Source of the DNA: Nostoc sp. PCC 7524
GTDB taxonomy: Bacteria > Cyanobacteriota > Cyanobacteriia > Cyanobacteriales > Nostocaceae
NCBI RefSeq assembly: GCF_000316645.1
Contig: NC_019684.1
Span: 5,430,001-5,494,000, forward strand
Length of the DNA: 64,000 nt
Direction: 5' to 3'
The stretch's first letter is position 1. Each line of letters begins with the position of its first letter. Shown here piece by piece: positions 18,847-27,499 of this stretch. A program made the position numbers and the translations under genes. The notes beneath the pieces were generated by a model. The model was not told the DNA's origin, ran no database searches, and saw only the letters and a program-made list of their open reading frames with translations.

Positions 18847-20826
18847 CTACTCAGGTAAATTAATCGCAGGATTACGGCTAAAAAATCCTCTAGGAGATAG
18901 CTTAAACCCAAGTTTGTGAACAGGCATCACCGGCCAATCTTCTGGTTTAGGCACATGAGTAATACCCATCGTGTACCATACTACGATATCTTCATTAGTC
19001 AAAGATTCATTGTCAGCAATATATTTTGGTAAACCTTCTCCTGGTGCAGCTTGATTGGGATAATTGCCGCCAGCATATAATTCATCCGGCTGATATTTTG
19101 TCACCCAGAAATGATGCGTCGCAAAACCAGCTTTCTGGCGAATTTTTGCCCCTTCTACTGGAAACATGACAGTATTACTTCCTGGCATCAGCATATATGC
19201 AGGTGCAGCACCTAAAGTATTCTTTTTCTCTGCACTGGTAATCATCCATTCCCGGCTGTGTTTAATATCTGCATCACGGATAGCCGCTTTTTCAGTTTTT
19301 AAGGGTGTATCTTCCACAACAATGGCATTTCCTAACGGGTTATTCTTACCCATTGGCAAGCTGTTCACATTCATTTCCATAACAGAATTAGCTTGTCCAT
19401 CGATATCCATATCTAAGCGGTAGTTGAAAAAGTGTTGGTGATTTACCCCAAAGGTGTTTTTTGCTAACATCCGGCCATAGGAATTCTCAAAAGTTTCTTG
19501 TTCAGCAGTTGTTCCCTGTGCCAAAACAATCCCCGATAAATCGTTTTCTACCTCTATAGTCCCGTCTTGGTGGAAAATCCAGTTAATGCTGTAATCATAG
19601 TTGTCAATTGCCGCCGTCATCGTCATGACTAATTCTCGGTTACGGCGGACATCATTACGCTGGGTATTATACTCGTAGTGCTTCCAAAGGATACCGCGAT
19701 CGCGTTCGTAAATACCAGCCACTCCCGGCATAGTATAAGGTTCACCTTCTTCATTAGCAAACACAGCATCAAGTAAAACCCCATTTTCAGGGACTTCTTT
19801 CCCTAACTCCATTGTGTTGGCCAGTAATCCCAGATTATATTCCCCCACATCAAAAGCATTTCTAAATGACCAAGTAGGATTAGGATCACCATATGGAACT
19901 ACCATCTCAGATAAACTGGCACGGTATAGTACAGGACGCTCATTTTCGCCGTCTTTATAGCTGACTTGATACAACACCAACCCACTGCGGGGGTGCATCA
20001 TGTAACGAAATTTCCAACCTTGCCAAGTAATTTCATTCCCCTTGATTTGGAAAGTTTTACCATTGGGTTGGAGAATTTTTAAAAGTTTTGGTGGCGACAG
20101 CAGTTTACCTAAAGACTGTAAATCATAGTTCCAATTAGTTTTGGAGATGGGAACTACGCCGTTATCTATAAAACTGCTGACTGTGTTGGTGTTTAAATTA
20201 ACAGTAGCCAGTACACCCTCAATGGGACTGCCGTAGTAATTCCAGCCGCCCCTGTAAAATAATAAAGTCCGACACAGACGGCTACCTGCTGCGGCTTCTT
20301 CCTGACTTAAGATTCCTGCCGCCCAGCAACTAATCTGCACTTGGTTAAAATCTGTAATTCCCCGCTTTTGCATGGCTTTCTGCCATCGGGGGTCAGATTT
20401 GACTACTTGCCGAGCAATTTCATACTCTGATGCCAGAATTGCAGGTTGAGCATGGGGTATTTCTTGCCAAGATGCGATTTTTTGAGTTTTGAGGTTAACA
20501 ATACCTTCATAGGTTTTATTTTGGGCGCGCTCATAGACTACCAAAAAAGCTTGGCGTGTAAATGGTTGTCCTGGTGTAAATTTCAACACCTCGCTTTTAT
20601 CTGGTTCAGCCAGGGCAATTAATGGAAAAGCTGCCATATCAGTTAAAGGCTTTTCCTTTCTAATGACAGCCACAGCCGTTTTAATTTCTGCCTCTGTCAA
20701 CGCTGTGAGGGGATGGGTAATAGCTGGCTGTTGAGCCGTAACTGTCCCCATGAATTTCAGGGAGAGAGCAAAGCAAAGAATAATGGTAACAACTAAACAA
20801 AAAAATAGCCGGAGCCGCTTATTCAT
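18847..20826 (-). CDS. Copper amine oxidase, secreted
   Basis: Oxidises primary amines to aldehydes with release of ammonia and hydrogen peroxide, using copper and topaquinone. The 659-residue precursor has an N-terminal signal segment ending near TVTAQQPA (residues 28-35). Tyr410 in DNYDYSI is the topaquinone precursor, Asp326 in FDVGEYNLG is the catalytic base, and His463, His465 (NHQHFF) and His624 (GITHVPKPEDW) are the copper ligands, so all key residues are present. Export to the periplasm is inferred. No transporter or aldehyde dehydrogenase gene lies next to it. Confidence 0.95.
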   Translation of the reverse strand: MNKRLRLFFCLVVTIILCFALSLKFMGTVTAQQPAITHPLTALTEAEIKTAVAVIRKEKPLTDMAAFPLIALAEPDKSEVLKFTPGQPFTRQAFLVVYERAQNKTYEGIVNLKTQKIASWQEIPHAQPAILASEYEIARQVVKSDPRWQKAMQKRGITDFNQVQISCWAAGILSQEEAAAGSRLCRTLLFYRGGWNYYGSPIEGVLATVNLNTNTVSSFIDNGVVPISKTNWNYDLQSLGKLLSPPKLLKILQPNGKTFQIKGNEITWQGWKFRYMMHPRSGLVLYQVSYKDGENERPVLYRASLSEMVVPYGDPNPTWSFRNAFDVGEYNLGLLANTMELGKEVPENGVLLDAVFANEEGEPYTMPGVAGIYERDRGILWKHYEYNTQRNDVRRNRELVMTMTAAIDNYDYSINWIFHQDGTIEVENDLSGIVLAQGTTAEQETFENSYGRMLAKNTFGVNHQHFFNYRLDMDIDGQANSVMEMNVNSLPMGKNNPLGNAIVVEDTPLKTEKAAIRDADIKHSREWMITSAEKKNTLGAAPAYMLMPGSNTVMFPVEGAKIRQKAGFATHHFWVTKYQPDELYAGGNYPNQAAPGEGLPKYIADNESLTNEDIVVWYTMGITHVPKPEDWPVMPVHKLGFKLSPRGFFSRNPAINLPE

Positions 20827-20955
20827 GTTTGAGCATCTGGAAACAACTTGATTGTTATTTATTTCCAGAAATTCAGATAAAAAACAGAACTAAAATCATC
20901 CGTAACTGATAGTAATTACGAATTACGTAAATTGCTTCTCGCTTTGCGAGTATTA

Positions 20956-21084
20956 AGAATTAGGGCGTTGCTGATTAACGGGATGATTTATGTTTCGCGC
21001 AAAGGCGCAAAGCCGCAAAAAACCGATAGTTTACTTTGCTAAAAAAGCTTAATTCATCCCGCATTTATGCAACGCCAGAATTAG
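20956..21084. mobile_element. 113-bp MITE with 8-bp target site duplication
   Basis: The element 20964-21076 is flanked by perfect direct repeats AGAATTAG (20956-20963 and 21077-21084). Its ends are imperfect 26-bp inverted repeats (19 of 26 match) that begin GGCGTTGC and share CGGGATGA. No coding capacity. It sits on the stop codon of the Uma2-family gene. A one-ended relative is at 9390-9425. Confidence 0.85.
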
Positions 21085-21742
21085 TAATTATATTCAACCC
21101 TTGCTCAAATTCGTCAATAGCTTGAATTGAATCAGAGATTGTCAGACATTGCTCTAGCAACACAATGTCTAATTCTGGTAGTATCTCACTTTTAGATAGA
21201 GCTTCATACCCATAAGTATCAGGGTAAACGGTGGCTTGCTCTTTCTGGTAATTGTCCCGGAGATGATATAGTTTCAACTGGTTTCTCTCCCAAAACCAGA
21301 CTTCTGCAACTCCTAATCTTCGGTAGATTTCCAGTTTGCTTACACTACCACTGGTCAAAACTATTTCTATAGCTAAATCTGGTACTTTTTTTTCTTCACC
21401 TATGCAGTAACACTCATCTGGTTCTGCACCAGCTTTTTTTGCTTTGTTTTTAAAAGTGGAACTGCCCATAGGGACAAAGCGAATGCGCTTGCTGTAGAAA
21501 AAACGCTCTAACAACATTCCTAAATTCGTTTTGATTTTTTCATGCCTGATTGATGGCGACACGATTTCTAATATTCCATCTAAATAATTAACACGGTAAT
21601 GAGAGTTGTTTTCTAGTTTCATCAGTAGCGATTCATAGCTGTCCCAACTCACACTACTACTGATAAACCTTTCTTCTCTTTCGTTACCATGAGCTAATTC
21701 TGGCTGATCAATTAGTTCTTTTAGACTGCTGATCATTGTCAT
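21065..21742 (-). CDS. Uma2 family endonuclease-like protein (DUF820)
   Basis: The 225-residue protein shows the restriction-endonuclease-like fold of the Uma2 family, abundant in cyanobacteria: YRVNYLDGILEIVSPS, then a core with PDECYCIGEEKKVPDLAIEIV and VWFWERNQLKLYHL. The PD...(E)xx pattern holds the likely metal-binding residues. The cellular role of the family is not settled; many members lie near mobile elements. Its last three codons (Gly-Val-Ala) and stop come from the MITE; without the insert the frame would end at a TAA directly after the duplicated AGAATTAG. A second start at codon 3 is possible. Confidence 0.85.
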   Translation of the reverse strand: MTMISSLKELIDQPELAHGNEREERFISSSVSWDSYESLLMKLENNSHYRVNYLDGILEIVSPSIRHEKIKTNLGMLLERFFYSKRIRFVPMGSSTFKNKAKKAGAEPDECYCIGEEKKVPDLAIEIVLTSGSVSKLEIYRRLGVAEVWFWERNQLKLYHLRDNYQKEQATVYPDTYGYEALSKSEILPELDIVLLEQCLTISDSIQAIDEFEQGLNIITNSGVA

Positions 21743-21928
21743 CTCCCCTGTTAATTTTTGAGATAAAGGTGAGTTCTGCGTTTATTTCATCCTCATTTCG
21801 CAATAACATCTGTTTAGATATTATCCCTCTCTTATCATAGATTCGTAAGCAAGAGCGATCGCCTTTACTAATTCAAAAGCGATCGCCCCCAAGTTTCTTA
21901 CAACTATCGAAGCATTAGTTCCTACTGA

Positions 21929-22453
21929 TTACGCAGTTACCAAACGGCGCAAAGATTCAGCACGACGTTTAGCTGTAGTGTTATTGGGTTGAAATTTGAG
22001 TGCTTCTTCGTACATTTGTAATGCTTGAGCATTCAATTTTTTTCGCTCATAAGCATGACCCAAATTATTGAGTGCTACCACATAATCAGGTTTCAATTTC
22101 AGAGCTTCTTTATACTGACGAATCGCTAAATCATATTGCTCTTGGGCAAAATAAGCGTACCCTAAACCGTTGTAGATGGGAGCAGTATTTTCTTCTCCTT
22201 CTTCTTCAGCAGACTTGAGTGCTTTTTGAAACAATGGAATAGCCTGGGTATACACTTTTTTCTCAGAATAAATACAAGCTAGTTCGTAATATTCTTGAGC
22301 TGTACCCTTGTCTTTACTCAACTTGTTGCGTAACCGTGATAAAGAACTTTCCCGCTTGCGAGTTTTGAACAGCTGGCGGAGAACACTCACAGATGCGAAT
22401 GCCAGTAAACCCACCAAAACAGAGAGATAAACAACCGCTAGACTGTTATCCAT
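21929..22453 (-). CDS. ycf37: Ycf37-like TPR protein for photosystem I assembly
   Basis: Thylakoid-anchored TPR protein. Residues about 3-26 form one membrane helix (LAVVYLSVLVGLLAFASVSV), then a basic segment and three TPR units (YYELACIYSEKKVYTQAIPL, PIYNGLGYAYFAQEQYDLAI, VVALNNLGHAYERKKLNAQA). Topology and size (174 residues) match Ycf37, which supports PSI stability in Synechocystis and plastids. I start at ATG 22453; an upstream in-frame TTG at 22462 is less likely. AGG lies just before. Assignment rests on architecture and recall; another small membrane TPR protein is the alternative. Confidence 0.7.
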   Translation of the reverse strand: MDNSLAVVYLSVLVGLLAFASVSVLRQLFKTRKRESSLSRLRNKLSKDKGTAQEYYELACIYSEKKVYTQAIPLFQKALKSAEEEGEENTAPIYNGLGYAYFAQEQYDLAIRQYKEALKLKPDYVVALNNLGHAYERKKLNAQALQMYEEALKFQPNNTTAKRRAESLRRLVTA

Positions 22454-22506
22454 TACCTTCAAATCAAAATATTAAAGTTGCTTCTATATCTATTATCGGT
22501 CTTTCT

Positions 22507-22539
22507 GGGGACTGGGGATTGGGGACTGGGGATTGGGGA
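22507..22539. repeat. STRR array (GGGGATT/GGGGACT)
   Basis: Nearly five alternating heptamers, next to the CTATTGC array, between the solute-binding protein gene and ycf37. Confidence 0.85.
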
Positions 22540-22545
22540 GAATAA

Positions 22546-22599
22546 CTATTGCCTATTGCCTATTGCCTATTGCCTATTGCCTATTGCCTATTGCCTATT
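22546..22599. repeat. STRR array, seven copies of CTATTGC
   Basis: Seven exact tandem copies (starting 22546, 22553, 22560, 22567, 22574, 22581, 22588) and a partial eighth. The array runs into the 3' end of the solute-binding protein gene and supplies its stop codon. Confidence 0.95.
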
Positions 22600-23409
22600 G
22601 ACTAAACCCCAGTATTTGATTCTTTCTTTTAGCCAGCCTTTGGCGATGTAACCGGCGATCGCTTCATTCACTTTTCTTCTAAACTCATCGTACTGTAATC
22701 CTTTGGGCATGACTACAGATAAGGGGGCAGTTGATAGTTTTGTAGGTAATATTCGATACTGATTATTTTTTTGTACCCAAGCAGTCAGAACGCTAGCATC
22801 GGCGGCAAAGGCTACTACTGCATTGTTTTCTATTTGCTGTTGCGCTTCTGCGTAAGAATTAACCCCTACTAATTTTGCTTCGGGAATGTAGTAACGGATA
22901 TCAGCGATGGTGCTGGAGTTGTTTAAGACAGCAATTTTCTGTGCTTTTAAATCATTCAACTGCTTGATTGATGCGTCTTTGGTAATTAATACAGTGCCAT
23001 CATAATAATAGGGAACACTAAAACTCACTAAGCGTGAGCGTGATTCTGTAGCTGTCACCCTGGCGATCGCCATATCTACTTGATGATTGTAGACTGCTGA
23101 TAAGCGATCGCGATTCATTACAGGTTGCAATTTTACAGCGTCGGCTTTACCCAACAAATCTGCTGCTAAACGCTGTGCTAAATCAATCTCTAACCCTTGC
23201 AGTTTCCCACTCACATCCTTAAATCCCAAGGGAGGCGAGTTATCTTTGACGGCAACAGTTATATAACCCCGCCGTTGAATTTCTGGCATTGGGGCGGCAG
23301 ATGCAGCATTGCCTATACCAAAAAACACGCAAAAAATGCAAATAATGGTGGCGGATAATACCAGATGTAACCGACTAATTATTTGCCATCTGTTACATCC
23401 GTTATTCAT
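22588..23409 (-). CDS. Polar amino-acid type ABC solute-binding protein
   Basis: Periplasmic binding protein of SBP family 3. The 273 residues begin with a signal peptide (hydrophobic core LVLSATIICIFCVFFGIG, likely cleavage after AASA), then ITVAVKDNSPPLGFKD, GLEIDLAQRLAADLLG, the ligand-contact region DMAIARVTATESR and FSVPYYYDGTVLI, a family signature. No permease or ATPase gene is adjacent. It starts 12 bases after the rplT stop, so it may be co-transcribed with the ribosomal genes. The last residues (Asn-Arg-Gln) and TAG are coded by the heptamer array, implying 3' erosion or growth by repeat expansion. Confidence 0.9.
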   Translation of the reverse strand: MNNGCNRWQIISRLHLVLSATIICIFCVFFGIGNAASAAPMPEIQRRGYITVAVKDNSPPLGFKDVSGKLQGLEIDLAQRLAADLLGKADAVKLQPVMNRDRLSAVYNHQVDMAIARVTATESRSRLVSFSVPYYYDGTVLITKDASIKQLNDLKAQKIAVLNNSSTIADIRYYIPEAKLVGVNSYAEAQQQIENNAVVAFAADASVLTAWVQKNNQYRILPTKLSTAPLSVVMPKGLQYDEFRRKVNEAIAGYIAKGWLKERIKYWGLVNRQ

Positions 23410-23421
23410 CCGTTTTCACCT

Positions 23422-23778
23422 TTAACCTTGAACTTGACTGGCTATTTCCACAACTTTGCTGAAGCTAGCAGGATCGAGGACTGCTAGTTGTGCCAACATT
23501 TTCCGGTTGAGTTGGATGTTAGCTTTTTTCAGGTTGCCGATCAAGCGACTATAGCTTAATCCATGTTCTCTAGCAGCAGCGTTGATGCGGGTAATCCACA
23601 GACTGCGGAAATCGCGCTTTTTCTTTTTGCGATCGCGGTAAGCACTGCGGAGTGCTTTCATTACTTGTTGGTTGGCGGTTCTAAACAGAGTTGAGTGAGA
23701 ACCACGGAAACCTTTAGCTAGTTTGAGAATTTTATTGCGGCGTTTACGAGCAACGTTACCGCGTTTTACACGGGTCAT
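23422..23778 (-). CDS. rplT: 50S ribosomal protein L20
   Basis: L20 binds 23S rRNA early in large-subunit assembly. The 118 residues start [20 protein letters not shown] and include [20 protein letters not shown], family hallmarks; length is normal. Follows rpmI by 26 bases on the same strand, the conserved L35-L20 pair; infC, their usual upstream neighbour in other bacteria, is absent here. Confidence 0.99.
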   Translation of the reverse strand: MTRVKRGNVARKRRNKILKLAKGFRGSHSTLFRTANQQVMKALRSAYRDRKKKKRDFRSLWITRINAAAREHGLSYSRLIGNLKKANIQLNRKMLAQLAVLDPASFSKVVEIASQVQG

Positions 23779-23804
23779 ATTCTATTCCTAAAGAATCTAC
23801 AAAT

Positions 23805-24002
23805 TTACAAATAAGGAAGCATTAAGCGCACGTTTTCTTCGTCGCGTTCGTTGACAACCGCCATTTTGGACAGGTTACGTTTTTTGTTGGTAGTCTTGTG
23901 TTCTAAAAGGTGGTTTTTGAAAGCTTTGCGACGCACGATTTTGCCGCTACCAGTGGCGCGGAATCGTTTAGCTGCTGCTTTGCGTGTTTTGAGTTTAGGC
24001 AT
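23805..24002 (-). CDS. rpmI: 50S ribosomal protein L35
   Basis: 65 residues, very basic: [20 protein letters not shown] at the start and [16 protein letters not shown] in the middle are typical L35. First gene of the rpmI-rplT unit. No clear L20 autoregulatory pseudoknot could be assigned by eye. Confidence 0.98.
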   Translation of the reverse strand: MPKLKTRKAAAKRFRATGSGKIVRRKAFKNHLLEHKTTNKKRNLSKMAVVNERDEENVRLMLPYL

Positions 24003-24099
24003 GGATTGGCTCTAATTCGACACAATCCCTCATTATATACTATTGAGTCAAGATGAGAAGCAATCACCCAAGTCTAAAAACCAGATGCTAAGGCTTAAT

Positions 24100-25344
24100 T
24101 TATGTCTCAACTCTGGGATCTAAGATAATTTGAGAACCAGTTTGATCAATGTGGTAAGTCCAAAACTGATTTCGGACTCTGACAATCACTTCCCAGCCTT
24201 GGATGGGGCGATATTCCCTGGTGCAAATTTCGCCAAATTCCAATTCACAAGCATTACCAAAGGTTTTTGGTGTGGCTTTGGTAATCTCTAATTGCCGTAG
24301 AGATAAACCAGAACGTCTAATGGCATCATCAAGAATATTACTAGCGATCGCTCTGGGTAGTGTATTATTGCCCTCATTCATCGCTTTGGGATCTAAAACA
24401 ATACGAGAACCAGTTTGATTAACATGATAAGTCCATGATTGGTTCCGCACCCTAACCACTACTTCCCAACCTTCAATAGGACGATACTCCTCAGTACAAA
24501 TTTCCCCAAAGTCAAAGACACAGGAATTACCAAACACTTGGCGGTTAACACTGGTAATTTGTACTGCTGGTTGCGAGACACCAAAACGTCTAGCTGCATC
24601 ATCAAGAATATTGCTAGCGATCGCTCTGGGTAGTGTATTATTACCCTCAATAATTGCTTTGGGATCTAAGATAATTCGAGAACCAGTTTGATTAACGTGA
24701 TAAGTCCAGGAACGATTCCGCACCCTAACCGCTACTTCCCAACCTTCAACGGGACGATATTCCTTAGTACAAATTTCCCCAAATTCAAAGACACAGGAAT
24801 TACTAAAAGTTCTAGCCTTGGCTGTGGTAATTTCTAATTCCCGTCTTGGTATCCTAGAACGCCTACTAGCATCATTCAAAACATCATTGGCGATCGCTTT
24901 GGGTAGGTTATTGCCCTCTACACTAACTTGAGGATCGAGAAGGATTCGAGAACCAGATTGATTAGCATGATATTTCCAAGACTGATTCCGCACCCGTAAA
25001 ATCACTTCCCAGCCTTCGATGGGTCGATATTCTCTGGTACAAACCTCACCGAAGTTAAATATACAAGGATTGCCAAAGGTTTTGCGTGTAGCTTGGGCAA
25101 TATTAATCTGACGAATTGCTACACCTGAACGCTGTGATGCGTCCCTAATGATAGCAATGGCAATTCTTCTAGGTAAGCGGTTTTGGAAGCGTTGAGATAA
25201 TTGTATGGGTTCTGGTGTAGGAGATGCGATCGCAGTATTTTTACTAACCACATCCAATCCTGAAGTTAGCAGACTAGCTAAAGCCAGACTTAAAACCCAA
25301 CTTTTATTAGCAGTCAAACGACATGAGTTATTCATGAATTTCAT
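24100..25344 (-). CDS. Secreted protein of four tandem ~91-residue repeats
   Basis: I start at ATG 25344 (414 residues), preceded by GGGAGG, rather than at an in-frame ATG 99 bases upstream. A signal peptide (WVLSLALASLLTSGL) is followed by four repeats, each with a helix (IAxxILxDAxRRSG), a Cys-x-Phe/Glu-x-Phe-Gly-Glu-Ile/Val-Cys motif, EYRPIEGWEV, VRVRNQSWTYH and QTGSRIxLDP. The cysteine pair in each repeat suggests a disulfide. Repeats 2-4 are also close at DNA level, pointing to recent duplication. The unit resembles inhibitor-like or PepSY-like folds, but I do not recognise it. Function unknown. Confidence 0.8.
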   Translation of the reverse strand: MKFMNNSCRLTANKSWVLSLALASLLTSGLDVVSKNTAIASPTPEPIQLSQRFQNRLPRRIAIAIIRDASQRSGVAIRQINIAQATRKTFGNPCIFNFGEVCTREYRPIEGWEVILRVRNQSWKYHANQSGSRILLDPQVSVEGNNLPKAIANDVLNDASRRSRIPRRELEITTAKARTFSNSCVFEFGEICTKEYRPVEGWEVAVRVRNRSWTYHVNQTGSRIILDPKAIIEGNNTLPRAIASNILDDAARRFGVSQPAVQITSVNRQVFGNSCVFDFGEICTEEYRPIEGWEVVVRVRNQSWTYHVNQTGSRIVLDPKAMNEGNNTLPRAIASNILDDAIRRSGLSLRQLEITKATPKTFGNACELEFGEICTREYRPIQGWEVIVRVRNQFWTYHIDQTGSQIILDPRVET

Positions 25345-25588
25345 ATAACCTCCCGGCGAGGCTTGTACTTTATAGAGTTGACGGAAGAAATACTCAATAG
25401 GTGTATCAAGAACCGTTAAGAACTTGATATTTATAACAATCATGAATTACCAAATACTTTACGCAAAATTCTCGATGAAGCATTTTCAACTCAATGTTCA
25501 AGACAAATGCAAAAAGCGATTCAGTTGATTACTGAACCGCCAATTATGGGATGATTATTTTTTTTTAAAGGAAGAATTTTCTCAAGAC

Positions 25589-25900
25589 TTAATATTGCCG
25601 TGAGTATCCACCATTATTCTTTCCCCAACTACCACCGCCAGAACGAGTGCTTTTCTCTTCCCGTGGCCGAGCTTTATTAACTTTCATTACACGACCCATC
25701 CATTCAGCACCATCTAGGGCTTGAATAGCAGCGTCTTCAGCAGCCGATGATTCCATTTCTACGAAACCAAAGCCACGAACGCGTCCAGTTTCCCTATCTG
25801 TAGGTAACTGCACGCGTGTAACTGCTCCGTACTCGGCAAATACTTTAGTGAGGTCGTCTTGAGTGACGCTGTAGGATAGGTTCCCTACGTAGATTGACAT
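25589..25900 (-). CDS. RRM-type RNA-binding protein (Rbp)
   Basis: 103-residue single RRM protein like the cold-inducible cyanobacterial Rbp family. RNP2 is IYVGNLSY (3-10) and RNP1 is RGFGFVEM (about 43-50). A short Gly/Ser/Arg-rich tail ends in NNGGYSRQY. Family members bind RNA, are often cold-induced and some help localise photosynthetic mRNAs. A pyrimidine/purine leader and the next 1.6 kb upstream hold no other gene, so long 5' regulation is possible but not shown. Confidence 0.95.
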   Translation of the reverse strand: MSIYVGNLSYSVTQDDLTKVFAEYGAVTRVQLPTDRETGRVRGFGFVEMESSAAEDAAIQALDGAEWMGRVMKVNKARPREEKSTRSGGGSWGKNNGGYSRQY

Positions 25901-26562
25901 GAAACTCTCCAGAATCCATTGATGCAGAGATGTCTATCCGGAGAGCCGCTTGCAATTATTACTAAAAACAAGATACGTTTCACCGAAATTAACTTCTCCA
26001 ATTGATATGCTAGCACAACTTCATGAATAGCAAAGTCTCATTTTAAATATTTATTTAAATGTATGGTAAAATACCAAACTTTAAAACTTTTTACAAATTC
26101 CCTTTGCATCACAAAATCTTCTGTTCAATGCTGCAACTCACCCAGAGAATTGCTTCCCGTGCTGAATTAGTATCAGGAGTAACAAGTAAAACTTGAATCA
26201 ATCCCGTGCTAGAGCAAGTCATTTTTAATAAAAAAATTGCCTCGACATCAATTAGGATTGTCAATCTGCAAAAGGGTATATTCGTCCCAACTATTGTGCT
26301 GGGTCTTTTTTGTATTACTTAGTCGTTATACTTAGTTGCTCAGTCACAGAACGCGTTAACTTTGAGCCATAAAAGTGGCATATGACTTCAGGCGACAGCG
26401 TTAGGATTAATATTTCTTAAAAAAGAATAATAACTATCTACCTAAAATATCCGGTTTTTTTCACTTCATGATGATCAATAAAAATAATACCCTATGTCAT
26501 ATTCGTAGCATTGAGCATCTCAGATCTGACTGGTAGCCGAATTGACCAAGCCCCGTTGGGGC

Positions 26563-26716
26563 GGGTGTGGGGTGCGGGGTGTGGGGTGTGGGGGAAAAGA
26601 CAGCCCCAACAACCAGTGGGTACAAGCCCTGCCCTTAAGGGCAATTGTGTTGGTAGGGGTTTCAAGAACCTGACATCACCGTCTTCCCTACCCCCTACCC
26701 CCTACACCCCACACCC
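26563..26716. repeat. Inverted pair of G/C-rich heptamer arrays
   Basis: A GGGTGTG-type array (26563-26594) faces a CCCTACC/CACACCC-type array (26686-26716). The enclosed segment holds the perfect palindrome TGCCCTTAAGGGCA (26630-26643). The whole could form a large hairpin. Confidence 0.75.
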
Positions 26717-27227
26717 TGTTGTTGACAATTAGCTATACCGCTAAATCTGCTTTAATTGTATGTTGTCAATGCTACATTTTAATACGTGTGAAGAAGCCGC
26801 GCTTTTGTGTCTGCTTTAGACTCATAATAGTATTTATAGTGTTGTCTCATGGAAATTTAAAATACTTACTAGCGAATAAATACTAACTATGTCATTACAT
26901 CTACCTTGAGATAGTATTACAGCCAAATATTGAATTTATTAATTAAAAATTAAAAATTAGCAAAATAATAATTACCTGCAATTCAATTGTTAGTAAAAAA
27001 TTGATTTGAATGTGATTTATGTTACAATCTATATATGAAGAGGTTAAATATACATGAGTTAATTAAGTGCTAATAAGTATCTATAATATAGCTATTAAGT
27101 CTTGCTGGATAACAGTTGTAAGGTAAATATATTGTTGAGGGTGGGGGTTGTTAATATACTGATGCGAATATGTAGCAAAATTTAGTATAAATGATTTATT
27201 TGTCTGCTCAAAATCAAAATAATCCGG

Positions 27228-27413
27228 ATGAGTCAAGATAAAACTTTTAAGATAAACTCTCTAACTTGGTTTTGCTCAAGCATGAAACAGTGTAAAGATT
27301 TTATAGAGAAAACATTAGAATTTAAAGTGAAAATAAAGGTCGTTTTTGCCATTTTGGCAGGTTTTAATGAGACAAATGAGATATTAATAGATTTGAACAA
27401 ACAATATTGTTAA
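27228..27413 (+). CDS. Doubtful 61-residue frame upstream of the kinase-HopA1 pair
   Basis: Encodes MSQDKTFKINSLTWFCSSMK and ends in DLNKQYC. There is no Shine-Dalgarno and the base composition is that of the AT-rich gap, so it may be chance. It is listed because it precedes two RiPP-type modification enzymes on the same strand, contains Ser/Thr/Cys and ends in Cys. No homology is recognised. Confidence 0.2.
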   Translation: MSQDKTFKINSLTWFCSSMKQCKDFIEKTLEFKVKIKVVFAILAGFNETNEILIDLNKQYC

Positions 27414-27499
27414 TCACATACTTGTTGTTATCTACCTAAACTGAGCAATCTTGAGATTAATTAACTTTCCAGGCAATTTTACAAACTAGGAAATAATCC

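Larger units (their letters stand above)
25901..27499. other. 1.6-kb gene-poor region
   Basis: AT-rich region between the divergent RRM gene and the APH-like kinase gene. It contains inverted heptamer arrays at 26563-26716 and one doubtful small frame (27228-27413). I see no RNA gene or transposase. Confidence 0.6.

Noticed and set aside
22507..22599. Possible CRISPR array
   Set aside because: The units are contiguous 7-mers without spacers and match STRR repeats seen elsewhere in the window.
26511..26732. 73-codon frame in the gene-poor region
   Set aside because: It reads through the heptamer arrays and codes for Gly/Trp and Pro/Thr runs typical of translated repeats.
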